64,000 nucleotides of DNA from NCBI GenBank assembly GCA_902495075.1, contig CABUVO010000003.1, positions 62,001 to 126,000 on the forward strand. The letters are read 5' to 3'. The DNA is from an uncultured Porphyromonadaceae bacterium (GTDB lineage: Bacteria > Bacteroidota > Bacteroidia > Bacteroidales > Muribaculaceae). Positions within the stretch are counted from its first letter, which is position 1, and the number at the start of each line of letters is the position of its first letter. The notes beneath the pieces were generated by a model. It ran no database searches. It worked only from the letters and a program-made list of their open reading frames with translations, and was not told the origin of the DNA. Shown here one piece after another: positions 18,212 to 28,225 of the stretch. The position numbers and the translations under genes are program-made.

Positions 18212-19597
18212 ATGAATAAACTTTCAGCGATATTTCTTTTGAGCTTGGCAATGGTAATGCCGGTGCATGCCACGATAAAGCTTCCGAATTATATTACGGA
18301 CAACATGATCGTGCAGCAAAACAGCGTAATGAAAATTGCAGGGTCTGCAGCTGCCAACTCAAAAGTGACGGTATGGGCGACCTGGGATTCCCATCCCATG
18401 CAGACAAAAGCCGACAAGGAAGGAAAATTTGAAATATCACTTCCTACTCCTGCAGCGGGCGGTCCCTACTCGATAATAATAACAGATAAAGATAATAAGG
18501 TAAAAATCGGGAACGTACTTTCCGGAGAGGTATGGTTATGCTCCGGACAGTCGAACATGGAATTCCCCGTTGAGGGATGGTCATCCGTGATGGATGCCGA
18601 CCATGTTGTTTCCACCGCCAGGAATCCCGACATTAGATTGTTACAGGTCAAAAGAGGAACATCGCTTGCCCCCATGGATGACATAGAAGTCAACATGGGA
18701 GGCTGGGTGGAGGCGGCGCCCAACACAATGGATTTTTCCGCGATCGCGTATTTCTATGCCAAAGAACTTCGCGACAGCCTCCATGTGCCGGTGGGAGTTA
18801 TCGATGCCACATGGGGAGGAACACCGGCGGAGGCATGGACATCTTCCGAATATCTTAAGGATATTCCCGGATTCGAGATTCATAAGCAACAGGAAGAGAA
18901 CAGAGAATGCCCCTCCGTTCTTTACAATGCGATGATCCATCCGTTACGAGATTTTAAGGTGAAAGGGGTGCTATGGTATCAGGGCTGCAACAATGTAGGG
19001 AGAGCTAAGCAATATGAACCTCTGTTCCTGTCGTTGATCAAAGACTGGCGTAAGACATGGGGCGAAGATTTTCCTTTCTATTTTGTACAACTCGCAGGTT
19101 ATCGCGCACCCCAGGCAGTGCAACCAGATTCCGAATGGGCAGCTCTACGCAATGCCCAAAGCAAGGCACTGCAGCTGCCCAACACTGCAATGGTAAGCGC
19201 AATCGATCTTGGGAATCCGGGAGACATTCATCCCCGCGAGAAACAGACCGTGGCACATCGTCTCGCCTTAACGGCATTAGGTCGCGACTATGGATTTAAT
19301 ACCAACTACAAAGCCCCTCTATGTATCTCCACGAGAAATAAAGGAGACCGGATAATTCTTGAATTCGATGATGACCTTACGGCAACCTCTTCCGCGATGC
19401 TCGGTTTCATCATTGGTGACATTAATGGTAATTTTGATCAAGCCATTGTAAAAAAGATTGACAACCGCACTCTTGAACTGTATTCCCCACTGGTGAAGAA
19501 ACCCATATGCGCACGCTATAACTGGGCAGACTTCCCTAACGGCAACCTTTACAGCCGACACGGTATTCCTGTGGCTCCTTTCGCAACAGATAAATAA
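18212..19597 (+). CDS. Exported GQSNM carbohydrate esterase (sialate O-acetylesterase-like)
   Basis: A 461-residue exported SGNH-fold esterase of the PF03629 type. The signal peptide ends at PVHA. A beta-sandwich-like N-terminus precedes the catalytic Ser114 in WLCSGQSNMEFP. WYQGCNNVG is a further family block. Asp338 and His340 in DIHPREKQ complete the triad. In utilization loci such enzymes remove O-acetyl groups from plant or host glycans. Sialic acid is unlikely to be the true substrate, since no sialic acid catabolic gene is visible. Confidence 0.88.
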   Translation: MNKLSAIFLLSLAMVMPVHATIKLPNYITDNMIVQQNSVMKIAGSAAANSKVTVWATWDSHPMQTKADKEGKFEISLPTPAAGGPYSIIITDKDNKVKIGNVLSGEVWLCSGQSNMEFPVEGWSSVMDADHVVSTARNPDIRLLQVKRGTSLAPMDDIEVNMGGWVEAAPNTMDFSAIAYFYAKELRDSLHVPVGVIDATWGGTPAEAWTSSEYLKDIPGFEIHKQQEENRECPSVLYNAMIHPLRDFKVKGVLWYQGCNNVGRAKQYEPLFLSLIKDWRKTWGEDFPFYFVQLAGYRAPQAVQPDSEWAALRNAQSKALQLPNTAMVSAIDLGNPGDIHPREKQTVAHRLALTALGRDYGFNTNYKAPLCISTRNKGDRIILEFDDDLTATSSAMLGFIIGDINGNFDQAIVKKIDNRTLELYSPLVKKPICARYNWADFPNGNLYSRHGIPVAPFATDK

Positions 19598-19708
19598 AAG
19601 TTTAACCACTACCCTCTACATTGAATCCTCTGTCTTTAATATGTAAACGATTTAAATTCCATTTAAAGGATATCTAAACTTTAATTAAAACAACTTAAAA
19701 CAGGTAAC

Positions 19709-20731
19709 ATGAAAAATTTTACATTTTTGTGTGCTGCCATGCTCGCAGCCAGTGGTACAGCTTTTGCCGCTGACAATGTGTCGGAAGTAACCAATTCCGG
19801 AGTCGCCAATGCAATTGAGAAGTGCAATGGAAACGGAATATTTGATGTCTTCATTCTTAGTGAAGACGCTGTTCAGACTATAAAAAAAGCTGAAGGCATC
19901 ACTTTAAATAATTACAGATGCGGCACAGACCAGACAACAACTATTGAGGGAGGTGGCAATATCGGATGGACAAGCTCGTACACTGTTCCGGGACTTGACA
20001 ACAACGACAGCTATGGTTCTTTTGTAATTGACGGTTCCAAATGCCAATGGTGGGCGGGGATGTACGTGAAAAGCAATGCCGGCACACGTGATTTCAGCCA
20101 CATAAATAAAAACACTCATATACATGTAGCAATATGGACAGATTCTCAGATTCTCTGTGATTCACGAGTCAAGGTTCATTTCCTTAAAAACGACGGAGCC
20201 GATGCCGGTGCAGCTCAGGTAAATCTGTGTTCCAATCCGGATGATCCCGATGCCGCGCTTCCAATTGTGGGCTCGCTTCAGGCAGGTAAATGGGTTGCGT
20301 TGGATATGACATACGGAGAGATTGCCGCTCTTATGGAAGAGGAGTTTGATATGCCTCTCGATTACAGCAGATTCACTAACAGCGCGGCAATGGTAGAGAT
20401 GATGGGATTTGAGCCACCTGCCGGACAGGATGGAGCGGATGCTTCAGCGGCAAAATGCGACAAGGCTAAATTCTGTGTGGATGCTTTATATCTCTATACA
20501 CCCAAAAACTCTGGAACCGGAATCTCAGACATATACGGCACAGACAACAATCAGATCATTGTTGGCGACAAGACAATCAGCACAACCGGAAGCGAAGGCA
20601 TTGAACTTTATAATGCCGGAGGCATGATGGTTAAGAAAACTTCCGACAATATTCTGGCAACAGAAGGAATGCCTGCCGGCATCTATATCGCCAAAGCAGG
20701 TAAAAAAACTCTCAAAGTTGTAATTAAATAA
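19709..20731 (+). CDS. Secreted protein of unknown function with a sorting-domain-like C-terminus
   Basis: 340 residues with a signal peptide ending at AFAAD. The body is beta-rich (YGSFVIDGSKCQWWAGMYVK, NTHIHVAIWTD, VKVHFLKNDG) and contains several cysteines. The last 45 residues (EGIELYNAGGMMVKK, then AGIYIAKAGKKTLKVVIK) look like a type IX secretion C-terminal domain, also seen at the ends of other proteins here. I do not recognise the central domain. Its place between two carbohydrate enzymes and the sigma factor suggests a glycan-binding or glycan-acting surface protein; that is inference. Confidence 0.75.
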   Translation: MKNFTFLCAAMLAASGTAFAADNVSEVTNSGVANAIEKCNGNGIFDVFILSEDAVQTIKKAEGITLNNYRCGTDQTTTIEGGGNIGWTSSYTVPGLDNNDSYGSFVIDGSKCQWWAGMYVKSNAGTRDFSHINKNTHIHVAIWTDSQILCDSRVKVHFLKNDGADAGAAQVNLCSNPDDPDAALPIVGSLQAGKWVALDMTYGEIAALMEEEFDMPLDYSRFTNSAAMVEMMGFEPPAGQDGADASAAKCDKAKFCVDALYLYTPKNSGTGISDIYGTDNNQIIVGDKTISTTGSEGIELYNAGGMMVKKTSDNILATEGMPAGIYIAKAGKKTLKVVIK

Positions 20732-20904
20732 TTCAACTTTCGCAAGCGGAAAGTTGAAGTTTATAAGTTTAATTGCGCAATGCGCAGTTTATGAGTTTAT
20801 TTGTTTGATACTAATAAATGAAAACTCAGTCACATTCGCATCGGATAAACTTTTAAACTTATAAACTCTTAAACTTTAAGTTGAAGCTTGCGAAACTTAA
20901 ATTA
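20731..20904 (+). repeat. Palindromic intergenic repeat, family 2, copy B
   Basis: Starts ATTCAACTTTCGCAAGC and ends AAGCTTGCGAAACTTAAAT. It is nearly identical to copy C over the outer 65 bases on each side but differs in the middle. It begins at the stop codon of the secreted protein gene and precedes the ECF sigma gene by 91 bases. Confidence 0.88.
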
Positions 20905-20937
20905 AATAATTCTACAGGATAATATAAAGATCGGTCA

Positions 20938-20970
20938 CGAAGGGGAGCAGGGGGCTGTCTCCCCTTCGTT
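20938..20970 (+). terminator. GC-rich hairpin before the ECF sigma gene
   Basis: ACGAAGGGGAG pairs with CTCCCCTTCGT around an 11-base loop, 25 bases before the ECF ATG. No T-tract follows. It may terminate upstream transcription or insulate the regulator operon. Confidence 0.5.
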
Positions 20971-20995
20971 AGTAATTATCTTATTATCTTTACGC

Positions 20996-21556
20996 ATGCG
21001 CTCCAATGATCAACAATTAATCAAAGCTTTGAAGGCGGGGAAGGAGAATGCGTACAGGCAACTATACGAGAAACATTACTCACTTCTTTGCGGAATCGCA
21101 TACAATTATACCAACGATACATTTCTTGCCGAAGAAATCGTAAGCGAAGTGATGGTGAATCTCTATTCTATCCGTGAAAACCTGGATATAAAAGTCTCCT
21201 TACGCAAGTATCTGTCAACAGCTGTGCGTTATCGATGTCTAAACTATCTGTTGAGTCAGAGCAAACATCCGGAAGTCAATTTTTCTGAACTTGACGACAC
21301 TGCCCGACTCATGAAAGTTGAGAGCGGACTGCCATTGGGCACCCTGCTGGAAGCAGAGCTTGAAGAAAAAGTAAAAGCTGCGATTCGAACAATTCCCATT
21401 GATTCAAGAAGAGTCTTTATGCTAAGCCGTTTCCATGAAATGACTTATGTTGAAATATCTGAAAAACTCGGTATATCTGTCAACACCGTGAAATATCATA
21501 TAAAACAAGCGTTGGCTCATCTGAGGAAAGAACTTGAAACATATTTAAAAAAATAG
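20996..21556 (+). CDS. ECF-type RNA polymerase sigma factor of the utilization locus
   Basis: 186 residues. Sigma region 2 spans roughly residues 20-90 (YRQLYEKHYSLLCGIAYNYT, then AEEIVSEVMVNLY). Region 4 lies near 120-175, with the helix-turn-helix MTYVEISEKLGISVNTVKYH. It lies 10 bases upstream of a FecR anti-sigma gene and ahead of an STN-bearing SusC. This is the arrangement in which substrate transport releases the sigma factor to activate the locus. The ATG lies only 3 bases beyond a weak promoter-like TATCTTTA, so the mRNA may be nearly leaderless. Confidence 0.94.
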   Translation: MRSNDQQLIKALKAGKENAYRQLYEKHYSLLCGIAYNYTNDTFLAEEIVSEVMVNLYSIRENLDIKVSLRKYLSTAVRYRCLNYLLSQSKHPEVNFSELDDTARLMKVESGLPLGTLLEAELEEKVKAAIRTIPIDSRRVFMLSRFHEMTYVEISEKLGISVNTVKYHIKQALAHLRKELETYLKK

Positions 21557-21566
21557 ACATAACGGT

Positions 21567-22574
21567 ATGACAAGCGATGACAGAGGTCAATATTTGGTTA
21601 TTGATTTCCTCACGGGGAACATGCAACCCGGAGAAATGGAAGATTTGAGACAGTGGCTCTCGCAATCTGAGGAGAACCGCAACTATTTTACCGATATGAA
21701 AGATTTGTGGTTCTCTGTTGTCTGTGATTCAGAATATGAATTTGACGCAGAAAAAGCTTATGAAGAATTTTGGAACCGAATAAACTCATCACAAGCGCCG
21801 GGCAGTAGAAATAATTTAAGAAACAAGTATAAAGGATGGATAAAATACTCCGCAGCCGCAGTATGCGCTGTAATATTAGGGGCAACATCATTCATAATTG
21901 GCAAAAACTCCCCTACTCCTCACGCATGGACTGACGTTGTGGTTCAAGTGCCAATGGGGGCACGAACAAATGTATTGCTTCCTGACAGCACTGAAGTGCA
22001 ACTTAATGCAGGCACACGAATGGTGTATTCACAAAACTATGGCATTGAGAACCGCAATATAATTCTGAATGGTGAAGCCTGTTTCAAGGTGAAGCATAAC
22101 GAAGAAATGCCATTAACGGTGAGATCAGGAGAGATGAAAATTCAGGATGTAGGCACAGTTTTCAATATCCGCAATTATAACAACGATGACACAGCGATTG
22201 TAACGCTCATTGAAGGAGAAGTAAAAGTTATGCTCGATGGCAACAAAACACAAAGCAATCTTATACCCGACGAACGCCTTGTGTTTGACAAGCGTGACGG
22301 GAGCGTAAGGATTGATAAGACAGATGCGACGGCATCTACACAATGGACCATCGGCACGTTGCTTTTTGATGAAGAGAAGCTGACAGATATTGCCAAAAAT
22401 CTTGAACGCCGATATGGTGTCAGCATAACAATAAAACAGGAAGATCTCGGGAATCGTCGCATTTACGGCAACTTCTCAAGCGATGAACAAAGCATAACAG
22501 AAATCATTGACAATATTTGCACGGTTGCCGGAATCAGATATTCGATTGAAGGAAAAAGCATAACACTCTATTAA
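21567..22574 (+). CDS. FecR-family anti-sigma factor
   Basis: 335 residues spanning the inner membrane. The N-terminal cytoplasmic part (about 1-90) should bind the sigma factor. One membrane segment lies at about 92-112 (AAAVCAVILGATSFIIG). The periplasmic FecR domain follows (VQVPMGARTNVLLPDSTEVQL). The C-terminal DUF4974-type domain (DEEKLTDIAKNLERRYGVSI) resembles the STN fold of the partner SusC. It is co-transcribed with the ECF gene. An inverted-repeat element separates it from susC. Confidence 0.94.
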   Translation: MTSDDRGQYLVIDFLTGNMQPGEMEDLRQWLSQSEENRNYFTDMKDLWFSVVCDSEYEFDAEKAYEEFWNRINSSQAPGSRNNLRNKYKGWIKYSAAAVCAVILGATSFIIGKNSPTPHAWTDVVVQVPMGARTNVLLPDSTEVQLNAGTRMVYSQNYGIENRNIILNGEACFKVKHNEEMPLTVRSGEMKIQDVGTVFNIRNYNNDDTAIVTLIEGEVKVMLDGNKTQSNLIPDERLVFDKRDGSVRIDKTDATASTQWTIGTLLFDEEKLTDIAKNLERRYGVSITIKQEDLGNRRIYGNFSSDEQSITEIIDNICTVAGIRYSIEGKSITLY

Positions 22575-22759
22575 GAAACTGTTTAAATTTATTACGAAAA
22601 AAATATTATAGAGATTCTTTCGGAAATTTTGAGGTTCTTTTTGGCTGCTTCCGCCAAGTTTCGTCAGTCGAAACCGATAGGTTTCTCCTTTCTCAACTCG
22701 CGGAAGCACCTCAAAAATAACTCTCAAACTTCCTCGAAAATAAATTTAAACAGTTTCTA
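22574..22759. repeat. Long inverted-repeat (MITE-like) element, family 1, copy 2
   Basis: The ends AAGAAACTGTTTAAATTTA and its near-complement at 22741-22759 bound 186 bases overlapping the fecR stop codon. A second stem GCTTCCGC/GCGGAAGC encloses, on the minus strand, GGAG followed by the hairpin AAACC-TATC-GGTTT and then CGACTGACGAAA. This matches the core of copy 1 with different but still complementary stem bases. It sits 63 bases before the susC start. Confidence 0.82.
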
Positions 22760-22822
22760 AGAAATTTCTATAAATCGCACCATCATAGAACAATACCATA
22801 ATACCATAGAACTGATATTCTT

Positions 22823-25800
22823 ATGATTAAAAAAATTTTATTGCTAAGTGTGCTGATATTATCAGCGACACTTACCGTCATGGGACAAAAGGTTGAAATA
22901 GATCTCCCGTCGACGACCGTTAAACACGCCATCAGCGAGTTGACAAAACAGGGATACTCTTTTGTCTATCAGGCAGGAGATATCGACACATCGAAAAAAA
23001 TACGTGTCAAGGCAACGACTCTTAAGAAAGCTGTTGACCAAATCCTTGCTGATCAGAATGTAACCTACCAGATTAACGGGAAAACGATTTTGGTGAAACA
23101 ATCTGTAAAAAAAAGTGCCCCCGAAAAAAAGGAAAAAGCTGCCAGCGAAATAAGCGGGCAGGTCATTGATGAACAAGGAGAACCTGTCACCGGTGCGACA
23201 GTCATGTTGAAAGGCACAACCAGAGGAACCTCTACAGATCTTGACGGCAAATGGACACTCTTAGCCAGTCCGGATGATGTTCTGGTAATAAGTTTCATAT
23301 CCTATGCGCCTCAAACTGTCAAAGTAGGCGACAAACGAAATTTTAAAACCATTATGGTTGAGGATGCCGCCCAACTGTCGGAAGTGGTAGTAGTGGGTTA
23401 CGGTCAGCAGAAAAAAGTTAACCTGACAGGTTCTGTCGTTGCTGTTGATGTTGCAGAGCAATCCAAATCGCGCCCTTTCACTGATCTCTCCCAGGCACTT
23501 TCCGGAGCAGCTGCAGGTTTGAACGTCATGAGCACAAGCAGCCAGCCAAATTCTGAAAATTCATCCATATTGATCCGAGGTATCGGAACTCTGAATAATT
23601 CCGCTCCTCTTATTCTTGTTGACGGCATGGAAATGTCGTTGAGCGATGTGAACCCTAATGATGTCGCCTCTATTTCCGTCCTCAAAGATGCAGCGTCATG
23701 CGCCATCTATGGAAACAGAGGTGCTAATGGTGTTATTCTTATCACAACTAAAAATGCCGACGAAGGGCACATCTCTGTAACTTATTCCGGCAGACTGACC
23801 TATGAAACAACATCCAAACGCCACCGTCAGGTTACAGACTATGCGACTTACATGGAATTAATGAATGAAGCATGTGAAAACACCGCCCAGACTCCTTATT
23901 TCTCAAACAGCACTATTGATGCTTGGCGCGCAGCGGCTGCCAATCCCAATGCATTGTCGGAAAGCGGATATCCCAACTATGTTGCCTACCCGAACACTGA
24001 TTGGTATAAGGAAATCTACAAACCCGCACTGATGCAGGAACACACTGTATCACTTCTCGGGAAAACCAAAGGCACAAATTATTCTATCTCTGGAACATAC
24101 CTCAGCAATCCGGGTCTTGTAACCGGTGCCGGCATGAATAAGTATTATATGCGAGCCTCGGTGGAAACAAAAATAAAGGACTTTATCACCGTCGGCATAA
24201 AAGCCTACGGGTATCACGTGGATCATGAAGCTAACGACATCAGCATGTTGTGGGGTGATGATATGAAAAAGACTGTGCCGGGTGTCTATCCCTATTACGA
24301 TGGATGGTATGGCAGTCAGGAAACACCAGAGGAGGAAAGTTCAGTCCATAATCCTGTTCGTGTATTAGACACAGCACTCGGATGGGACAAACAATCAAAA
24401 TATAATGTCAACCCATATATTCAGATAGATTTTCTGAAAGATTTCTCTATAAAATCTCAATTTTTCTATACTGATTATTCTTCACAAAACAAATATCTGT
24501 CGAACGGATATATTCCTGCAAAAAGTTTCCAACGCGATCTTGAATCATCGGTGAAGCCAAATTCCACAACAATGGCAAACTGTTCAAACTCCGACACTCG
24601 TAATACAGCCAAGGAATGGAAATTCACAAACATGCTCAACTGGAGCCATCGGTATGGAGAGCATGACATAGCAGCCATGATCGGTTATGAAGAATACCGG
24701 GCTTGGTCGGAATATATGAAAGTGGTAAAGATGGGAATCCTTAATTTTGACCTGACCGACTTTGATGCGTTGACCACCCCGCAGTCGATAGGCGGCAATA
24801 CTACGGAATGTTCCTCCCGCTCTTTATTCGGCAGGGTGAATTATTCTTATGGCGACCGCTATCTTTTTGAAGCAAACATTCGTCGCGACGGATCCTCAAG
24901 ATTCGCACCCAAAAGCCGCTGGGGAACATTCCCTTCGGTATCGGCTGGATGGAGAATATCACAAGAGAAATTCATGGAAGATATTACTTGGCTTGACAAC
25001 CTTAAACTTCGTGCTTCATGGGGTAAATTAGGAAACAACTCAATTTCCAATTATATCTGGCAGCCATATTACAGCACTGTGTCCTATACATTTGGAGGCG
25101 AGTATGTAAAAGGATTCCGCATGAACAATCTTCCAAACACATCTTTACATTGGGAATCAACTGCCGTGACCAACGTCGGACTCGATTTCTCGTTGCTTGG
25201 CTCAAGACTATCCGGATCAATAGAATATTATGACAAAAGAACTGACGGCATTCTCTACGCGCCGCATATGCAACCGACACTTGCAGATTATATCCCTCCT
25301 ATGCAGAACTTTGCAAAAGTCAGCAACTCGGGAGTTGAGCTAACCCTTGAATGGAATGATCGTATCGGAAACGTCACTTATGGAGCTTCCGGAAATTTCT
25401 CCTACAATAAAAATAGAATTACAGAATTGAAAGGCGATCTTATAAATGAATGGCGAACTGATGAAAACGGCAACCGTTACTATTACACAAATTTTGGAGA
25501 TGTAGCAGACGACACCGGAACCACTGTCCGTCTGAACGGACACATGATTGATGAATATTACCTTCTCAAAACATATAAGGGTTCCGGCAGAGGCTATGCC
25601 GCCGACGGTATTCATGGTGGTCCCAAAGATGGTATGATCCGCACAGACGAAGATCTGGCATGGGCAAAGTCGATGATAGATGCAGGCTATAAACTTCTTC
25701 CGGGTTCAAGTGTAGGGAAACAGAATATCTGGTATGGGGATTACATTTATGCCGACATAAATGGAGACGGAACATACGGTGACACTTACGACCGCGACTT

Positions 25801-26320
25801 CTGCGGTGTTTCCTCAACTCCGAAATATTATTATGGCTTGCAAGCTTATCTAAAATGGAAAGGTCTCGACTTCTCCATGAACTGGACGGGAGCGGCAGGA
25901 TTCAAGATATATTATTGGTCGCAGTCGCAAAACTCCACATCGATGACCAAAGGATATGGTATAGGTCTTGATGTTGCCAACGACCATTATTTCTATGATC
26001 CTCAGAATCCCTCTGACCCGAGATCCAACATCAACTCTGCCAATCCCCGTTTTGTCATGAATGATACGGGACAGAATTCCGCCAAAGCCGAATGGAAACT
26101 TCAGAATGGCAATTATCTTAAATTCAAGAGTCTGACAGTAGGCTACACTCTTCCTCAGAAATGGACAAAAGTAGCACTTATGCAGAATGTCCGTCTTTAT
26201 TTCACTGTCGAAAACATCTGTACGATAACAAAATTCAAAGGGCTTGATCCTGAAATGATGAGTGGAGACGGATATGCTCCGATGAGAGATTTCACTTTTG
26301 GATTAAATGTAACTTTCTAA
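22823..26320 (+). CDS. SusC/RagA TonB-dependent transporter with N-terminal STN signalling domain
   Basis: An 1,165-residue outer-membrane transporter. A signal peptide ends near MGQK. An STN domain spans about residues 22-95 (VEIDLPSTTVKHAISELTKQ), used to contact the FecR anti-sigma. A carboxypeptidase-regulatory-like domain follows at about 112-190 (ISGQVIDEQGEPVTGATVML). A TonB-box-like SEVVVVGYG leads into the plug (IRGIGTLNNSAPLILVDGME) and a 22-strand barrel ending GLNVTF. With the SusD lipoprotein 25 bases downstream, it imports oligosaccharides generated at the cell surface. Confidence 0.97.
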   Translation: MIKKILLLSVLILSATLTVMGQKVEIDLPSTTVKHAISELTKQGYSFVYQAGDIDTSKKIRVKATTLKKAVDQILADQNVTYQINGKTILVKQSVKKSAPEKKEKAASEISGQVIDEQGEPVTGATVMLKGTTRGTSTDLDGKWTLLASPDDVLVISFISYAPQTVKVGDKRNFKTIMVEDAAQLSEVVVVGYGQQKKVNLTGSVVAVDVAEQSKSRPFTDLSQALSGAAAGLNVMSTSSQPNSENSSILIRGIGTLNNSAPLILVDGMEMSLSDVNPNDVASISVLKDAASCAIYGNRGANGVILITTKNADEGHISVTYSGRLTYETTSKRHRQVTDYATYMELMNEACENTAQTPYFSNSTIDAWRAAAANPNALSESGYPNYVAYPNTDWYKEIYKPALMQEHTVSLLGKTKGTNYSISGTYLSNPGLVTGAGMNKYYMRASVETKIKDFITVGIKAYGYHVDHEANDISMLWGDDMKKTVPGVYPYYDGWYGSQETPEEESSVHNPVRVLDTALGWDKQSKYNVNPYIQIDFLKDFSIKSQFFYTDYSSQNKYLSNGYIPAKSFQRDLESSVKPNSTTMANCSNSDTRNTAKEWKFTNMLNWSHRYGEHDIAAMIGYEEYRAWSEYMKVVKMGILNFDLTDFDALTTPQSIGGNTTECSSRSLFGRVNYSYGDRYLFEANIRRDGSSRFAPKSRWGTFPSVSAGWRISQEKFMEDITWLDNLKLRASWGKLGNNSISNYIWQPYYSTVSYTFGGEYVKGFRMNNLPNTSLHWESTAVTNVGLDFSLLGSRLSGSIEYYDKRTDGILYAPHMQPTLADYIPPMQNFAKVSNSGVELTLEWNDRIGNVTYGASGNFSYNKNRITELKGDLINEWRTDENGNRYYYTNFGDVADDTGTTVRLNGHMIDEYYLLKTYKGSGRGYAADGIHGGPKDGMIRTDEDLAWAKSMIDAGYKLLPGSSVGKQNIWYGDYIYADINGDGTYGDTYDRDFCGVSSTPKYYYGLQAYLKWKGLDFSMNWTGAAGFKIYYWSQSQNSTSMTKGYGIGLDVANDHYFYDPQNPSDPRSNINSANPRFVMNDTGQNSAKAEWKLQNGNYLKFKSLTVGYTLPQKWTKVALMQNVRLYFTVENICTITKFKGLDPEMMSGDGYAPMRDFTFGLNVTF

Positions 26321-26345
26321 GACACCTTCTTAATACCGTAATAAA

Positions 26346-28118
26346 ATGAAATATAAGTTTTTTAATATAGCACTTCTCGCAGCCGGTGCGATCTCTATGG
26401 CTTCATGCGTAGACATGGACCTGGAATCTAAATCTGATTTGAGTTCCGGTAGCATCTGGAGCGATGAAAACACAGCCCAGGCTGTCATAACGGGATGTTA
26501 TAATGCATTTCGTGGCGTTTGGGCTGACTGCGGAAACAACTGGCCCGAAAACATGGGAAGTCAGATCGACCGTGAACCATCACGCTTCACGGTAGGCTTG
26601 CTTCGTGGCACACAGACACCGTCGGAAGACTGGGGGAACTGGGCTATGTATTATCATCAGATTTTCGATTGCAACAGCGTCATAGACCATATGGCAAATG
26701 TGCCTAACATTGATCCCAAACTTGCATCCCAATATATTTCTGAAGCTCGTGTGATCAGATGTTACAATTATTACATCATGAATGTAGAATATGGTGGATT
26801 GCCATGGTACGAACATGAGCTGGTGGATATTGATAATCTAAACGAGCCACGCGGCACCCGCGAAGAGACTTTCAGAAAGATAATCGCTGACTTGACTTTG
26901 GCAATTGAAAATCCTGATTTTCCGGGTAAATTCAGTGCGGGCAGTTCTGACTATGGTCGTGTCAACAAGGGAATGGCTTATATGTTAAGGGGATTCAGCT
27001 ATATGTGGCTTAAGGAATGGAGCAATGCCGAAGCTGATTTCCGCTCTGTCGGAGACTGTGGCTTTAAACTCTACACTGCGGGGGAGAAACCATTTAAGGA
27101 TCTTTTCACTGTGGCGCAGGAGCGTTGCGATGAGATGATCTTCTCCATTCAATACGACCTTGCAAGCACATTCTGGAATCAAAACGGATATCAGAGAGCA
27201 TACGGAACACGCAGTGCTTGTGGTTGGGGATGGGCAAACTATGTGGCAAATCCCTATTTCATCGATTCGTTTGAAAATGCTGACGGAAGCAAATTCAACT
27301 GGGATGACGTAATTCCCGGCTACAGCACAATGGAAAAGAAAGCCAGACGAGTATTCTTTTTACGCGATGGTCTCACCGATGCAGAAAAAGAATATCAGGC
27401 AGAACAGGGAGCAGACATGACTCAGTACCTTCCAGACGGCAATGAGGCAAGAATCCGCAAAGCATATGACAACCGCGATCCTCGCCTGGAAATGTCAGTT
27501 ATCACTCCCTACGCTCAATTTATCGGAGGCAATGATGGCATGAACAGAACTTATACATTAAGATTCCCATTCCGTACTGACAAGAGAAAGCCATGGGATA
27601 TAAGATACGACAAAAGTGATCAATTGTTCTATTTCGTCAGAAAGAATGTTACGGAAGGAATAGACAATGCAAATCATCTTGGAGGAAGCGAGCTTGACCA
27701 TCCCCTTTTCCGATATGCGGAGACTCTTCTATGCCTCGCGGAATGTCTCAATGAGCAAGGAGACGTGAAGGGAGCGGTAGAAGTTATCAATCAGATACGT
27801 AAGCGCTGCGGAGCTCAGCTCCTTAACAGCAATGCAGCAACGACCGTAGCTGATCAGGATGATATGCGCAAACGCATCCGCAATGAATTCAAATGGGAAC
27901 TTTTTGCAGAGAATGAAGTTTATTGGCACGAATTGCGTTGGGACACATGGAAAGATGATAAGTTCGGCATGTATGAGGGTGAGCCAAACGGATGGATGCA
28001 AGTTTGGGGAACACGAGATTATTATTACAACTGGGGTGGCGATCACTATAAACTTTACCCAATCCCCCAGGAGGAAATTCTGAAGAATCATAATCTTGTT
28101 CAGAATCCCGGTTGGTAA
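26346..28118 (+). CDS. SusD/RagB surface glycan-binding lipoprotein
   Basis: A 590-residue lipoprotein with lipobox ISMASC (Cys21), acidic residues after it (VDMDLESKSD) consistent with surface export, and the SusD pattern. This pattern includes SIWSDENTAQAVITGCYNAF, TPR-like helices (NKGMAYMLRGFSYMWLKEWS) and the C-terminal YYNWGGDHYKLYPIPQEEI with the usual final NPGW. It forms the lid of the SusC transporter and binds the target glycan. Tryptophan-rich segments probably contribute to binding. Confidence 0.96.
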   Translation: MKYKFFNIALLAAGAISMASCVDMDLESKSDLSSGSIWSDENTAQAVITGCYNAFRGVWADCGNNWPENMGSQIDREPSRFTVGLLRGTQTPSEDWGNWAMYYHQIFDCNSVIDHMANVPNIDPKLASQYISEARVIRCYNYYIMNVEYGGLPWYEHELVDIDNLNEPRGTREETFRKIIADLTLAIENPDFPGKFSAGSSDYGRVNKGMAYMLRGFSYMWLKEWSNAEADFRSVGDCGFKLYTAGEKPFKDLFTVAQERCDEMIFSIQYDLASTFWNQNGYQRAYGTRSACGWGWANYVANPYFIDSFENADGSKFNWDDVIPGYSTMEKKARRVFFLRDGLTDAEKEYQAEQGADMTQYLPDGNEARIRKAYDNRDPRLEMSVITPYAQFIGGNDGMNRTYTLRFPFRTDKRKPWDIRYDKSDQLFYFVRKNVTEGIDNANHLGGSELDHPLFRYAETLLCLAECLNEQGDVKGAVEVINQIRKRCGAQLLNSNAATTVADQDDMRKRIRNEFKWELFAENEVYWHELRWDTWKDDKFGMYEGEPNGWMQVWGTRDYYYNWGGDHYKLYPIPQEEILKNHNLVQNPGW

Positions 28119-28124
28119 CAACAG

Positions 28125-28202
28125 TTAAGTAAGTAATCAACTTACTTACTTAAATTTCTGATAAATATATTATTTGAGGGGGTGTGTTGTGACACCCCCT
28201 CA
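28125..28202 (+). terminator. Two hairpins between susD and the GH30 gene
   Basis: The first is TTAAGTAAGT/ACTTACTTAA (28125-28134 with 28144-28153). The second is an 11-base perfect stem TGAGGGGGTGT/ACACCCCCTCA (28175-28185 with 28192-28202). Neither has a T-tract on the plus strand. Such structures after susD commonly attenuate the downstream enzyme genes or protect the susCD mRNA. Confidence 0.6.
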
Positions 28203-28225
28203 AAAATAACATAAAATATGTGAAC

